From Prosapia bicincta (lineage: Eukaryota; Arthropoda; Insecta; Hemiptera; Cercopidae): 64,000 bases of DNA. The notes beneath the pieces were generated by a model, which worked only from the letters and a program-made list of their open reading frames with translations, was not told where the DNA came from and did no database searches. Below, piece by piece: positions 41,257 through 52,801 of the stretch (position 1 is its first letter; each line of letters begins with the position of its first letter). Made by a program: the position numbers and the translations under genes. The stretch lies in contig JBAIZL010000001.1 of the NCBI GenBank assembly GCA_036971475.1, forward strand, positions 76,007,771 to 76,071,770. Reading direction: 5' to 3'.

Positions 41257-42480
41257 GGTCAGAAATATATTTACAACACTTTGAACAAATAATAATTAAA
41301 CCTATAATAAACACACACAATATCTCACTATGGACAAGGTATGTAGACGATATACTTGTAATATACCAACCTACCATTCACAACGAACACATCATAATAT
41401 TAAACAAACTAAATACATACAACGAAAACATACAATTCACCGTTGAAACAGAAACAAATAGAATAATCAACTTCCTCGACATTACTTTAAATATAAATGA
41501 TAATAAAATAGAAACTACAGTATACAGGAAACCTACTTCCAACAACACCACAATACACTACAAATCTAACCACCCCTGGACACACAAAATTAACACTTAC
41601 AGTAACATGATAAATAAAGCAATAAAATACACACAGGATAACAAACAAAAATTAAATGAAGAATTAGATAACATTACAAAAATAGCAATAGAAAATGGAT
41701 ACAACAAACACATTATAAAAAATATATACAATAAATTCACAAAAAAAACCTAACCTCAACACAACACTACAACCGGAACACGAAAATAATGAAAATAAAA
41801 AAATCTACCTAAAATATAAATACACCAATAACAAAATAGAAAAAATAACAAATATATACAACAAAGAATACTACACTCCAACTTACAAACCAAACAACAA
41901 AATAATAAAATATCTTAATAACACAAACCACAAAACAAATTCAGAAAAACATAACCTATCAGGAATTTACAAAATCACATGCAACAACTGTAACGCTTTT
42001 TACATAGGAAAAACAACCAGAACATTTAAAATAAGATTTGAAGAACATTATAGAGCATTCAAAAACAAAAATTCTAAAGTATCAAATGTTGCAGCACACC
42101 TAATATCCCATAAACACGAAATAACAAATTACGAAAATAACCTAACCATACTTGAAATAAATAACAACCCAATAGAACTAAACTCACTAGAAAAATACCA
42201 CATTTATAAAAACATATACAACAATTTAATGAATCTACAAACAACATATACAGAAGACATACTATATAGAAATATCATACACAAGAAAAAGTGCGCGTAA
42301 CGTCAACAAACACCAACTTCACAGACCGAACATCTACAACAAAAAAACATCAGTGATTCGACAATGGTCAATTGACCGAAAGGTGCCTCATCACTCAAGG
42401 TAAAATTATTGCACTTAATGGTGGATAAAATTACTTACATAGTAATATATTAACTTCATAAAGTCAGTGCAACGGAAAAA
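41257..42480 (+). mobile_element. Penelope-like element, copy C, inverted and 5'-truncated
   Basis: Near-identical to copies A and B but on the + strand. It starts mid-RT at SEIYLQHFEQ (after motif B), keeps RYVDDILVIYQ, and is frameshifted by an extra A near 41744-41750. A readable GIY-YIG domain follows (LSGIYKITCNNCNAFYIG near 41955-42010). A five-base deletion sits near 42283. At the 3' end the start of another unit (CAGTGCAACGG ... ATGGATAACGTTA) follows and is cut by a TA tract at about 42513. Confidence 0.9.
42352..42395 (+). ncRNA. Hammerhead-like motif, PLE copy C
   Basis: Same as copy B: AGTGAT/ATCACT stem I, TCGACAA core, T, GGTC-AATT-GACC, GAAA, GG-TG-CC, cleavage TC after 42389. 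Confidence 0.5.
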
Positions 42481-42544
42481 CAATGGATAACGTTATAACA
42501 AGAATATATATATATATATATATATATTGCAATATCTATTCTTG

Positions 42545-42672
42545 TGTATTAATAAAGAAATAAATCAAACTACAAATACATGAATTATTATTGAATTTAT
42601 AATTCAATTTACAATTATTATCGTAAATTCAGTAATAATTCTTGTATTTGTATTTTGACATTTCTTTATATA
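42545..42672. repeat. Imperfect inverted repeat, about 45-bp arms
   Basis: ACTACAAATACATGAATTATTATTGAATTTA mirrors TAAATTCAGTAATAATTCTTGTATTTGTA around a short AATTC-rich centre (each described in halves here; arms 42550-42595 and 42622-42668). A related TTCTTGTATTTGTATT segment occurs at 46781-46795. Confidence 0.7.
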
Positions 42673-42675
42673 TAT

Positions 42676-42800
42676 GAAGTTAATATATTACTATTGTAAG
42701 TAATTTTATCCACCATTAAGTGCAATCACTCAAGGTAAAATCATTGCACTTAATGGTGGATAAAATTACTTACAATAGTAATATATTAACTTCATAAAGT
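42676..42800. repeat. Palindrome made of PLE terminal sequence
   Basis: GAAGTTAATATATTACTATT ... CCACCATTAAGTGCAAT on the left mirrors ATTGCACTTAATGGTGG ... AGTAATATATTAACTTC on the right around TCACTCAAGG. The hammerhead block has been lost, leaving only the CACTCAAGG scar. The PLE 5' segment CAGTGCAACGG ... ATGGATAAC follows. Confidence 0.85.
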
Positions 42801-42827
42801 CAGTGCAACGGAAAAACAATGGATAAC

Positions 42828-42831
<4 letters not shown>

Positions 42832-42897
<66 letters not shown>
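42832..42897. repeat. (TA)n microsatellite
   Basis: About 33 TA units following the truncated PLE 5' segment. Confidence 0.95.
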
Positions 42898-42900
<3 letters not shown>

Positions 42901-43037
42901 ATAATATAGGTAGAATTGTTTTTCTTCTTATATCTTTTTTTTTTAGGTAACAGTTTACAATCAAGAATGTAGTTACTTCACAGGCCTTGAACTTTTGCCT
43001 GCTACATTATGAAACACTTGAGCTCCTCTTGATAATA

Positions 43038-44788
43038 CAGTGAAAACCCTCAAATCCAAGCTAACTGGGGCTATAGCTTGTTCGAATTTGCCACAAAATT
43101 CAAATTTGCTATGCATTTTGCATTCGACAGAAGTGCGTTTTTTTATTAACAAACAATATTTTAGAGCATTCATTACACATTTATGTATCAAAAATTGAAC
43201 AGTTTTGCATATTTGGAACAACGCCATCACACAAAAATTTCTGTGAATGCAAAAATCGACTAGGCTGTATTTCGATAGTTTACCGAAGAGCGGCCCGGCC
43301 CATTAATACAAGAAAAGGTATTACAGTTAAACAAATTGATGAACGACAATTTGGAATTTATTGCTAGCAATAAATGGAAGAGAAGGCGCGGAGTTAGGCA
43401 ACTAATGGTAAGCGGGGAGAAGTAATCAGCTGATAATCTTGCTGCAAAAGAATATTTAGACAAATTCACAGATTTGATATCTTCTGAAAATTACCCACCC
43501 CAGCAAGTGTATATTGCGGACAAGACTGGATTGAATTTTAAAGCCCTTCCCACTAAAAGTCTTGCTTCTAAAGAGGAATCTTCTGCGCAAGTCTTCAAAA
43601 TGAGCAAACAGCGTCTCACAGTTTTAGCCTGCAGTAACGCTACGGGAACAAATAAGCTACCATTAATGGTGATTGGAAAATCCGCCAAGCCTCGAGTCCT
43701 TAAAAATATGAACTTGAATGCTTTCCCTGTTCATTACATAAATCAGTGTAAGGCGTGAATGACTGATAATATTTACAAGGAGTGGTTCAAGAATGAATTG
43801 GTTTCTTCAGTAACAAAATTTAATGAAAAAATTGAATGCCACTAAAAGTTCTACTTTTGATAGACAATGCTCCTTCACATCCTTCAGACATGCAAATGGT
43901 ATGTGAAGACATAAAAGCAATATTTTTCCCACCTAACTTGACATCGTTGCTACAGCCTATGGATCAAGGTGTGCTGCAGAACATAAAACTGAGCAACAGA
44001 AAAAAGCTTCTGCAAACATTAATTGAAGAAGATTGTTCTCTATCTATTCCAGAAAAACTTGAGACAATTACAATAAAGGATGTAATTTACTGGGTAGCTG
44101 AATCCTGGATTAATATCAGTAACACTTTACTGCAGAAATCTTGGAAGAAGGTCTGGGCTAGCCTCGAATTTGTGGAAACACCACTTAGTACCAGCTCGTC
44201 CAAAGAGCACCAGGATATGAAGATGCTGAAGAAAGTTGCCTGGAAAAGTGGACAGCATTAGATAACAATGAAGAATATACCGAGCATGACATAATGTCTA
44301 TGGACCAGGATCAACATAATGACAAGGAAAAAGATGCTCTACGAATGCTGTTACTTATGCCAATGCCGCCACCACTCGACATTGTGTTACGTTACGTAGA
44401 ACGACATGCAGTCGCAACACCCAATAATGTTATGCTAATGCGACGGTGGCCCAACATCGCATCCTCGGGAAGGTTTACGTCTCTTTGCCAGATGAAGATT
44501 ACTGATTTTAAGAGACAAATATAGTTAATTGTTTGTCTTTAATATTTTTATTTTACTGTCAATAAATTATATGTTAATGAAGTGATACAGTAGTACGGTA
44601 TAGGCCGTCGTATTACATCATGTTTTTACAGTGTCAATTCCAATATTTACACATCTCAGTACTATTTTACGTAAGTAGCAAACTTTCAGTACATACCTCA
44701 TTAAATTTTTGATACTTTTTTTTAAAATTTGGTTTTCATGAAATCCTGTTTGGATTTCACGGGGGTTCGGATTTGAGCGGTTCTAATG
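43038..44788 (+). mobile_element. Tigger/pogo-family element with TIRs
   Basis: A 1751-bp element between TA dinucleotides (43036-43037 and 44789-44790). The left end CAGTGAAAACCCTCAAATCC and the right end in reverse, CATTAGAACCGCTCAAATCCG, are inverted repeats of the usual Tigger form. It encloses a damaged transposase and lies in an intron of the - strand membrane-protein gene. Confidence 0.82.
43400..44524 (+). pseudogene. Tigger transposase, broken
   Basis: Frames at 43474-43758, 43836-44261 and 44294-44524 together give most of the DDE domain: VYIADKTGLNF (first Asp kept, Glu changed to Lys), KSSAQVFKMSKQRLTVL-like region, LMVIGKSAKPR, LLIDNAPSHPSDMQ (second Asp), PPNLTSLLQPMDQGVLQNIK (third Asp), and an acidic tail (EHDIMSMDQDQHND). 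TGA at 43756-43758 and frame changes near 43840 and 44260 interrupt it. The CENP-B-type N-terminus is only partly readable before 43474. Confidence 0.85.
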
Positions 44789-45023
44789 TACAGCTGGTGA
44801 AGAGCTTAAAACCTCTTAAATAAGTACATTCTTGTTTGTAAACTGTTTATTAAAAGAAACTATATATATATATGTTTACTAAACTTACTCCTTAAATATT
44901 ATACATATTATACAAATATTATTATATAACAATTATATAAGTAATATAATATTAAATAATATACTCCTTAAAAAATGTTAAATATAACTCATCCAAATTT
45001 AGAAATTCTATTTCTATACTTAC

Positions 45024-45676
45024 AGAAAATAGTTATTGTAAAATATGCTGCTGCAACAATGTGTAATGAATTTACTTGCGATTCTTCATCCTCTTCATCA
45101 ATATCATTCAAATCTTTAAAGTTTTTGTGTATCAAAGTTACATTGTCTTCTTGTATATCTTTAAAATTCAAATAAAAAGTCTCATTAAATGAGTTATTAG
45201 GAATATGATTATCACTTCTCAAAGCTTTATGTTTTAAATGCTTCCACCATATCTCGCCTGGTTGTGATGTATAACTGGAGTTATCTGATGTTATCTGATC
45301 CTCTGTTGTTATGTTCACTGATGTTAAAGTATTCTGCGGATTTATTATTTTTTTTGATGTTATGTTTTCTATAATAACTTCGCTCTCTGATATTATTATT
45401 CTTTGTAATGTCTGGTTTCCTGTTCTTATTATGTTCTCAAATGTTGTCATGTTTTCTAATTGTGTGGCATTCTTTGACATCGTCGGATAATTTAATGAAT
45501 TGTTACCTGATGTTATTTTGATCTGAGACATGAAAGCTGTACTGGTGTCATTGTAAGGCTCTGTTGTAGTGAAATAATACTCTGAATTATCTGTAAAAGA
45601 ACATGCAGGAAATTTCCTGTACACCAAAGGCTGAAGCCATAATGTTATTGCACAACGAGTACCACTACAAACATTC
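45024..45676 (-). CDS. Exon of a multi-pass membrane protein: Asn-rich ectodomain
   Basis: The exon starts after the acceptor TTTGGTTTTCAG and ends at the strong donor TTTTCT|GTAAGTAT; the frame being open to 44989 is incidental. It encodes NVCSGTRCAITLWLQPL, then about 170 residues rich in Asn, Thr and Ser with many N-x-S/T sequons (NDTS, NATQ, NMTT, NQTL, NITS, NSSY, NVTL). An acidic patch (DIDEEDEESQ) follows, and then a new hydrophobic segment SLHIVAAAYFTITIF that continues in the next exon. Entry phase 2 matches the exon at 48191-48297. I do not recognise the family. Confidence 0.75.
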
Positions 45677-46099
45677 CTGAAAACCAAATAATGGAATCAT
45701 TAATCAGTAATAATCAATATTGTACTTTTATATCTCATTAGGAATAATTATATTGTTTTAAACTATATATGTCAGTCTAACAGACTCCATTGATATAATT
45801 TCTTTAAGATTTAAAGAATTTATGAAAATTAAAAGATATATCGACTATAAGTTCGCCTTTTCTTATCACATGTATGAAATACTTTTACTTGAAGGTCAGA
45901 ATTATCTATATCTATTTTTCATCTAAGTTATACGTTTGGACTGTTTTATAACCAACAACCACACCAAATTGCATACCTAAATAATTGGAATTTGGAGAGT
46001 AGCAGTTTTATTATTTATAATCTTAGTAATGGACCTTAGGAATGAATTTTGTAAAAAGTCAATTTTAAAGTGTAAAAAGGCAAACATTTGTAAACACAC

Positions 46100-46834
46100 T
46101 AACTGCCCCTCCAAAACAGTCACAGGCTTGATGATATAGCCTGCCCTAAAACATGGAATATACTATAAAACTTAATGTAATTCAATGTAATGATTTAGTT
46201 AAACTATTATTTAAAGTTTCTCGAATTAAGTTTGATTTACACTAAAAATGTCTCATGAATATTTTAAATGTTCACTTTCAATTATGTACAAAAATCAATT
46301 TTCTCATATTACATCTAGCCTGTTCAAAGTATTATTTTTAATACTTTACAACCTATCTGAGATGTCAGGTTGTTTTTTTTTTAGGGTGTGTATTGTGTTT
46401 GCTGTCGAACGGGAGGTAGAAAGGAATGCAGATTTTACATTAATTAATATTAAGTATAATGGAACAGACCTGTTGTGTCAAGTAACTCTCTTTCTCTCCC
46501 CCTTCTCTCTACCCCCTCACATTTCCTATTATATAAATGTAATAGTAGTAACAAATTAATAAATGGACATAAATAAAATCAAAATTTGACTTCAAATATC
46601 AAAATTAAAATGTATGTGATGTTAAGGCAGCAAATTAATAAATTTTACAATATTGTAAAGATTTGGCATCACTGTTGGATCTAACTAACACTTGTATGTT
46701 TGATATTTTTTTATTATTCCTGATGATGTTGGTACTGTTTGCCAACAAAAAGCTTTCAATTGTATAATTCAATAAATTATTCTTGTATTTGTATTCCTCT
46801 TATTTTTTTCATTAATACACAAGAATACATATTT

Positions 46835-46840
<6 letters not shown>
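46100..46840. other. Intron of the membrane-protein gene
   Basis: AT-rich. The frame at 46248-46559 has no recognised domain. A degraded PLE-type end with a hammerhead-like string lies at 46722-46770, followed by a TA microsatellite at 46841-46900. Confidence 0.4.
46722..46765 (+). ncRNA. Decayed hammerhead-like motif
   Basis: CTGATGA, T, stem II GTTGG/CCAAC, then AAAA where GAAA is expected, self-complementary AGCT, TT, and a partly matching stem I (three pairs). The core is canonical but G12 has been lost, so it should be inactive. Confidence 0.4.

Positions 46841-46900
<60 letters not shown>
46841..46900. repeat. (TA)n microsatellite
   Basis: About 29 TA units next to the decayed PLE-type end. 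Confidence 0.95.
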
Positions 46901-46903
<3 letters not shown>

Positions 46904-47075
46904 CAGGGTCATTCATGCAAATTATTTCATATCGCATGTTTTTTCAAATAATGAGTACTCTGTTGGTTTTACATACGAGATACTCGTAGATAACTTATTT
47001 ATTAACATAAAATTAATTATTATATAATGTCATTTACTACAAATGGAAAATAACATCAATTAAGTTACAGCCTCT

Positions 47076-47788
47076 TCCTGCAATGCTATGGATTCTCATG
47101 ATAATGCTATTGCCAATTACAGAATTAGAATGAGAGGTAAAAAATGGTGGTGGACCTTATTTGTAAATGAAATTGATTATGCTGTAGTAAATGCATGGAA
47201 ATTTTATATTTTATCAACCGGAAATAAACTCAGTCAGATAGAGTTAAACTCTTTATCTCTTTACTTTGATCAGCAAATATCGAAGAACCTGACAAGCGCA
47301 GGTCTGTTATTAGGTCACTGTAGAAAAATTACTTTACCAGACGACGTACGAAAAGACAAAACGGACCACATCATAGACCGAAACAAAAGTAATGCAAGAC
47401 GGATATGTAAAGTGTGCCACAGTCAAACAGTCTACACATGCAAGAAATGACAAGTGTTTATACATGTTGAATGTTTTGAAACATTTCACAATTCAGATTG
47501 AAATAAATTCTAAAAAGTAAAACTGTGTACATTGTGTTTCAATAAATCGTTTCATGTAATGATTGTCGTGTTTTTTCAGCACACGCCATTTCCCAAGGTT
47601 GCGTTAACGCAACGCCACGAGATGCACAGAACTCCCAACGTTGCGCGAACGCAACAGGTCATTACTCAAAAACTAAAACCATCAGATTCATATTCAGGTT
47701 ATATTTTACTACTTCTATAGTAGAAATGTAGATTAAATAAGGAAAAATCACATAAAATATAGATGTTGTCCTATTGGGAAGAAATGGG
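47076..47788 (+). mobile_element. piggyBac-type element, 3' fragment
   Basis: The right end CCTATTGGGAAGAAATGGG abuts TTAA at 47789-47792; read inward it is CCCATTTCTTCCCAATAGG, a typical piggyBac terminus. Subterminal palindromes GTTGCGTTAACGCAAC (47600) and GTTGCGCGAACGCAAC (47640) lie inside it. The 5' part, including the catalytic core, is missing, and the left breakpoint near 47076 has no TTAA. Confidence 0.82.
47088..47450 (+). pseudogene. piggyBac transposase C-terminus
   Basis: A 120-codon frame: HDNAIANYRIRMRGKKWWW, FVNEIDYAVVNAWKFY and SLSLYFDQQI, then a basic segment LPDDVRKDKTDHIIDRNK and the start of the Cys-rich zinc domain (RRICKVCHSQTVYTCKK). After the stop, VFIHVECFETFH continues in frame, so a single TGA interrupts the zinc domain. 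Confidence 0.85.
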
Positions 47789-48190
47789 TTAATGGTATAT
47801 ATGAAAAGTTAATTGAATCAATGCAAATATAGTTTTATTTGCTGATAAAGACAAGTTATTATTAAAAAATTTGTGTGTCCTGTATTTTTAAAAGGTAAGG
47901 CTGTAAATTTATTTATATAACATGTTGCTTTGATCACATTAATTTGTACAGGAATATGATTGAAATAAAAGTAATTGTAAGATTTAATTTTTGTATTCAC
48001 TACTAATATCATCTGAATACACTTTCGAAATACATTTATTAATGATTGGCTCTGAAATATCAATTAAATGGAAATTTAGCAGAATGAGTTAAGTTGTAAT
48101 AAAATGATTAAACTAGGAATGAGAGAATCAGAAAGTACTTTGATTAGTTATTGGAATGATTATATATAAGTTACAAAGTAAAAAACTTAC

Positions 48191-48297
48191 GGTACATTTT
48201 TAGGCTTAATTAAACTGGTAGTGATTACAAGAAGGAACCAAAATAAAAAAGTCATGATGAGAACAATTATGGCAATAAAAATCAGGTTTCTTCTTTC
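48191..48297 (-). CDS. Exon of a multi-pass membrane protein: transmembrane helix
   Basis: 107 bases, phase 0 to 2. Acceptor TTTTTGTAG, donor TACC|GTAAGT. It encodes ERRNLIFIAIIVLIMT, FLFWFLLVITTSL and IKPKNVP. One long hydrophobic helix follows a basic start (ERR) and leads into the ectodomain exon. Phases agree with the exons on both sides. Confidence 0.75.
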
Positions 48298-48773
48298 CTA
48301 CAAAAACAAAGATGTTTTGCTACTACAATTTGTATTTTCAAATTTATTTATAAGCATTCTACCATATAATATATAATTTGATTAACTTATTGTAATGATC
48401 TAATATTATATCAAACAAAATCTGAAACATGTATAATCAACTCAGTCTCTGGCACATACACACATTCAAATCTTAGATTTGAAAATAAAAAAAATTATAG
48501 TGGAAGTTTTACTATTTAATAACCGTCTTCAGTAGTCTGAATATAAATTGACTGTCAAAAAGAAGAAATGACTGAACATGAAAAAAATTTAGGGTAGCAT
48601 GTAGAATCCATTAAAGGACAAGAATTTCAGGAATGTGAGTCTTGATTTTCTTTCCTTTACACCCATCACAATGTTAATATTACTGCTAAAGATAGTAGAA
48701 AGGATCTATGCATACCCATCAACCAGGACTATCTTGTGAAACACTAATATATTAACATTTGTTGATTCCATCT

Positions 48774-48966
48774 TGAGCTACTAGTAATCACTAAACACTT
48801 TTAAATGTTTTAAACTTGCCTATAGTAGCACTTACTTTGCTTGTTGAGGACGGCCGTTTTGGGAGATGTGTAACTCCTGAGTTACGGTCTGAGTCCCGAA
48901 ACGGTCGTCCTCAACAAGCAAAGTAAGTGCTACTATAGGCAAGTTTAAAACATTTAAAAGTGTTTA
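48774..48966. repeat. Palindrome of PLE-type terminal sequence
   Basis: Arms 48792-48864 and 48894-48966 are near-perfect inverted copies (TAAACACTTTTAAATGTTT ... GTTGAGGACGGCCGTTTTGGGA against its reverse). The sequence matches 41106-41220. Compared with 41202-41243, about 8 bp of the hammerhead core and the first stem II strand are deleted in both arms, so no ribozyme can fold. Confidence 0.85.
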
Positions 48967-50448
48967 CTAATATATTATTATAGAAAGAAAAGTTATTAAT
49001 ATATTATTATAGAAAGAAAAGTTATGCTCCTCTGAACGTTTTTTGTCTCACAGTAGTGCATGAAACTGAGCTAAATAGCCCCCAAAAGCCATCACTAAGA
49101 AATTGCAGGCGTTGTGGTCGTTTAGAAAACTGATATAAGTTAATTAGTTCAAAACTTAATGTAAATGATATGGTTAATATGACAAATCAAATAAAATATC
49201 GTTTATAGCGACCTTTCAGCCTTGTCAAATCTAGATGATTATAATCTAAATACTACACCTCATATTATAATGTCTGTGGAATGGTTTTTGTTTCCTCTAC
49301 CTTTCCCCATGCCTATTCCCACCCTTTGAGGTCATGTGCCGCCTTACGTGTGACCAGGTATACACCATTATTACATTGAATTAAAAACTAAATGTTAATA
49401 TTTTTCAAATAAATCAATATATTTCATTATTTTCACTTCATAAATAATTCATTCAAACACAAATGCATAGTATTAAAACATAGTTTTTGTGTTGTAAATC
49501 TTGTGTTTTTTAAAAATTATTTCTATTAATATCACTTGGCAAAAAACTGTTACTTACTGATATTTTTCAACAGACGTGTTTCTCACTAGATCAGTGCATT
49601 GTTCAATGCTGTGAATCATAAATAAGGTATCTTGTATTATTGTGTGTCTGTGGTGTACTGATGTACTGTGGTGTGCTATTGTTCATAGAGTAGTTGTTAA
49701 TTATCTGTTCAAATATAGTATTTTATTTTGAGTGTTTTTTGTCTTTTGGAATGTGTTGTGATGTCTTTATTATATCTAAATATCTTGTTCACAATCAATT
49801 ACATAATACATTGAGTATTCTTTAGTTTCATGGCAAACAATGTCAATAACCTATTGTTATAGTAAAATTCTACCTCTATTTTATTATTAAAAAAAATTCT
49901 TTGGAAGTTCATATGTTTATATAGTTTGCCATGTATTTTTGGAATATTATAAAAGTACAAATTTCTCATGAATAGTTCTTATAATTATTAGTCCTCAATT
50001 AACAATTTGTCAGAATATATTTAGATATTCAATTATTTTTGCAAAATTTAGTCATTGTTCTTATTTGTCAGATTCTTTAATGAAGATTGTATTTTATTTA
50101 TTTAATGATAAATGAATATTATAATTTTGTTTAGTGTTAATTTAATATATTTCTTTCTAGATTTTAGTAAATTTAAAAAGTTTTATTTACATTCCTAAAG
50201 TTTTCATTTCTTTTTGCATATATATTTAAAATTCATAACTAATTATTTTTGTTTTGCTGAAAATATTGCAGCATTTATCGTCTACTTGTACTTTTGTGAT
50301 AAAAAACAATCATTATTTTAATCACTAATTATATTTAAATTGTTGAATTTTGTATATTTAAATAAAACAGTGTATGGTTTATTTGATATGGCAATTAAAT
50401 ATTTGTTGATAACTAATATATGAGGATGTAAGCCAAACTTATAACCTA

Positions 50449-50450
<2 letters not shown>
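48967..50450. other. AT-rich intron DNA, nothing recognised
   Basis: A 30-bp tandem duplication (TATTATAGAAAGAAAAGTTA, 48970-49026) is the only structure noticed. No coding signature. Confidence 0.45.

Positions 50451-50452
<2 letters not shown>

Positions 50453-50480
<28 letters not shown>
50453..50480. repeat. (GT)n microsatellite
   Basis: About 13 GT units. Confidence 0.9.
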
Positions 50481-50483
<3 letters not shown>

Positions 50484-50524
50484 AACGGAAGAACTAGTGC
50501 TTGTGAGATCCTTATTGACAGTTC

Positions 50525-51288
50525 ATGACCCCTAAGGTTAACCCAGGTTCTTCAAAAAGAAAACCTCTAACTCTCACTTTAGCTCAAAAGCTGAAAATTG
50601 TGAAGAAAGTTGAAAATGATGTAAGTATGGACTTATAATGAAAGATTACAACACAAGAACATCTACAATTCATGACATTAAAAAAATATAGAAAAGCTGA
50701 AACAATTCATGAATGAATCAGAAAATTAAAAAAATATTTATGGAAGCAAACGTTAAAACCCCCAAACTAGAACAACTTGATTCTGCTCTATACAGTTGGT
50801 TTTCAGTAAAACGATCCGAGGGTAAACCCATTACTATGATTACCTATGATTGTTGAAAAAGCAACATCACTTGGAATCAAGCAGCTGATGCCTTGAACAC
50901 TTTAATAACATTTTCTGATCGTTGCAGTTCGTTTAATAATGCTGAAATAATGAAACTCCACATTATTAGAAATGATTTCATAAAAAAACGAAGGGAGAAA
51001 ACTAAAAACCAATCACATTTGTCTTTGTTTTAAGATTTCAAACAAGAACAACCCCACAGACTAGAGTTTGACAACTGTGCACTGAGTTTTGTTTAGCCTT
51101 TACTATTCATATGCAATAGATATGTACATACAATATAAATATTTGACCTGTTTCAAAAATAAAAATTTGTTATTTGTATTGTGTTGTTTATGTTTCCAAT
51201 TTTTCTGATCTCAATTCTGTAATCCGGAATATTTTATAATCCAGCATCCCTCAAGACCCGATCGTGCCGGATTACAGGAAGTTTACTG
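50525..51288 (+). mobile_element. Internally deleted Tigger element
   Basis: The frame from 50525 reads MTPKVNPGSSKRKPLTL and LAQKLKIVKKVEND, a CENP-B-type DNA-binding start, then with frame breaks [20 protein letters not shown] text and KATSLGIKQL. It jumps at about 50880 to a C-terminal piece (NAEIMKLHIIRNDFIKKRRE), missing the DDE core. The right inverted end, in reverse CAGTAAACTTCCTGTAATCC, finishes at 51288 next to TA. The left TIR was not found. Confidence 0.72.
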
Positions 51289-51639
51289 TAGTTTAAAATC
51301 AATAGGTAGATCTGATTAAATCATCAGTATTCATGGAATTAAGACCATCTCTACTTTGAACTTGCCACCTCTGATTTCTGACCGGATTTAGTTGGGTGTC
51401 AGTTTTTGTGTGGTTATTCTACTACTGTTGCACAGCTTCGGTCGATTCAAATTTCACAAGAATAATATCGGCGGTCCTACTTTTAATATCAATAAGTGTA
51501 ATAGCAATAATTTTACATATAATTTAGCAACTATAAACAGTTTTAAATAATTAATAATGTATTTTTATTCTTACATAATGTTTACAATTATTTTAAATTA
51601 ATTTGAGTAACGCTAGTATATATACATTTTAACATAGAC

Positions 51640-52458
51640 TTATGGAAGGCTGTACACTGAACCATCCTAAGCCTCTGGGGCGGACCCCCTGCAGATAGAT
51701 TGATACCAAAACCTCACACGAACCATCCTGGGAATATATTAAACAAACCTTTCAAATCGTATTAATTTCTGTTCAGTGGTTTAAGCGCTCATAAGACATT
51801 ACATACACACACATATATACACGATATACATACATAGGTTTTTGAACAATCCCAAGCCTGTGCGGCAGAGCTCTGTGGATGGATCTACATCAAAACTTCA
51901 CATGCACCATCCTGAGAGTATGTTAAACAAACCCTTTATATTTCATCAACTTCTGTATAGCGGCTTAGGCGTACAGATACATACATAGTGTAAGATACAT
52001 ACATTTATACATCAGTTTTTAAACCATCCTAAGCCTTTGGGGCGGAGCCCTGTGGATAAATCTACACCAAACATCTTAGGAAACCACAGAAACCATCTTA
52101 AGAATAAGTTAAACAATCCCTTCAAATTATATTAATTTCTGGTTAGTTGGTTAGACGTCCATAAGACACATACACACACATTTGTATGTACAAATATACA
52201 TCTGTTTTTGAACTATCCTAAGCCTCTGGGGGGTGAAACCCTTGGGTTGGATATACACCAAACTTAACACGAAGCATCCTGGGAATATGGTAAACCATTT
52301 TTCTAAATTTCATTAACTTATGTTCAGCGGTTTAAGCGTTCATAATATATATATATATACACACACAACAGTTTTTGAATCATCCTAAGCCTCTGGGGCG
52401 GAGCCCTGTAGATGCATCGACACCAAACTACACATAAACCCTCCTGAAAATATGTTAA
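51640..52458. repeat. Tandem repeat of about 175-bp units, left block
   Basis: The anchor AAGCCTCTGGGGCGGAGCC recurs near 51670, 51850, 52030, 52213 and 52387 (spacing 174-183 bp). Each unit continues GATCTACACCAAACTTCACA, CATCCTGGGAATATGTTAAAC and TTAACTTCTGTTCAGCGG, and ends in ACATAC runs. The array is cut at TTAA 52455-52458 by a piggyBac element and resumes at 55001. Confidence 0.9.
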
Positions 52459-52801
52459 CATTTACAGTGCCGACCGAATTGCCGCCAGCCATTCCCTGTA
52501 TGCCGGCCATTTTCTTAACTTTTTAAAATTATGATACAAAATAACCACTTTACTTATGAAAATGTTTTTTACCTCATTTTAAAGCTCCTTCCTTTATCTT
52601 CCCAACCATATGACTTCCAAATTTCCATCCCCACACATTATTAATTATCAAATTTTTAAAAAAGCACAGATTTCAAGTTTTTGAAAAAGTTGACTGAAAT
52701 GAAATATTTTTTTTTATTGTCCTAAAATTAATTTATCTATTCAAAACTATATAAGAACACACTACAATTATTATTTGTTCATGTTGAATGATTGAAATTA
52801 T

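Noticed and set aside
44989..45023. Extension of the ectodomain frame past the exon
   Set aside because: A strong donor (TTTTCT|GTAAGTAT) ends the exon; the extra codons before the stop read into intron.
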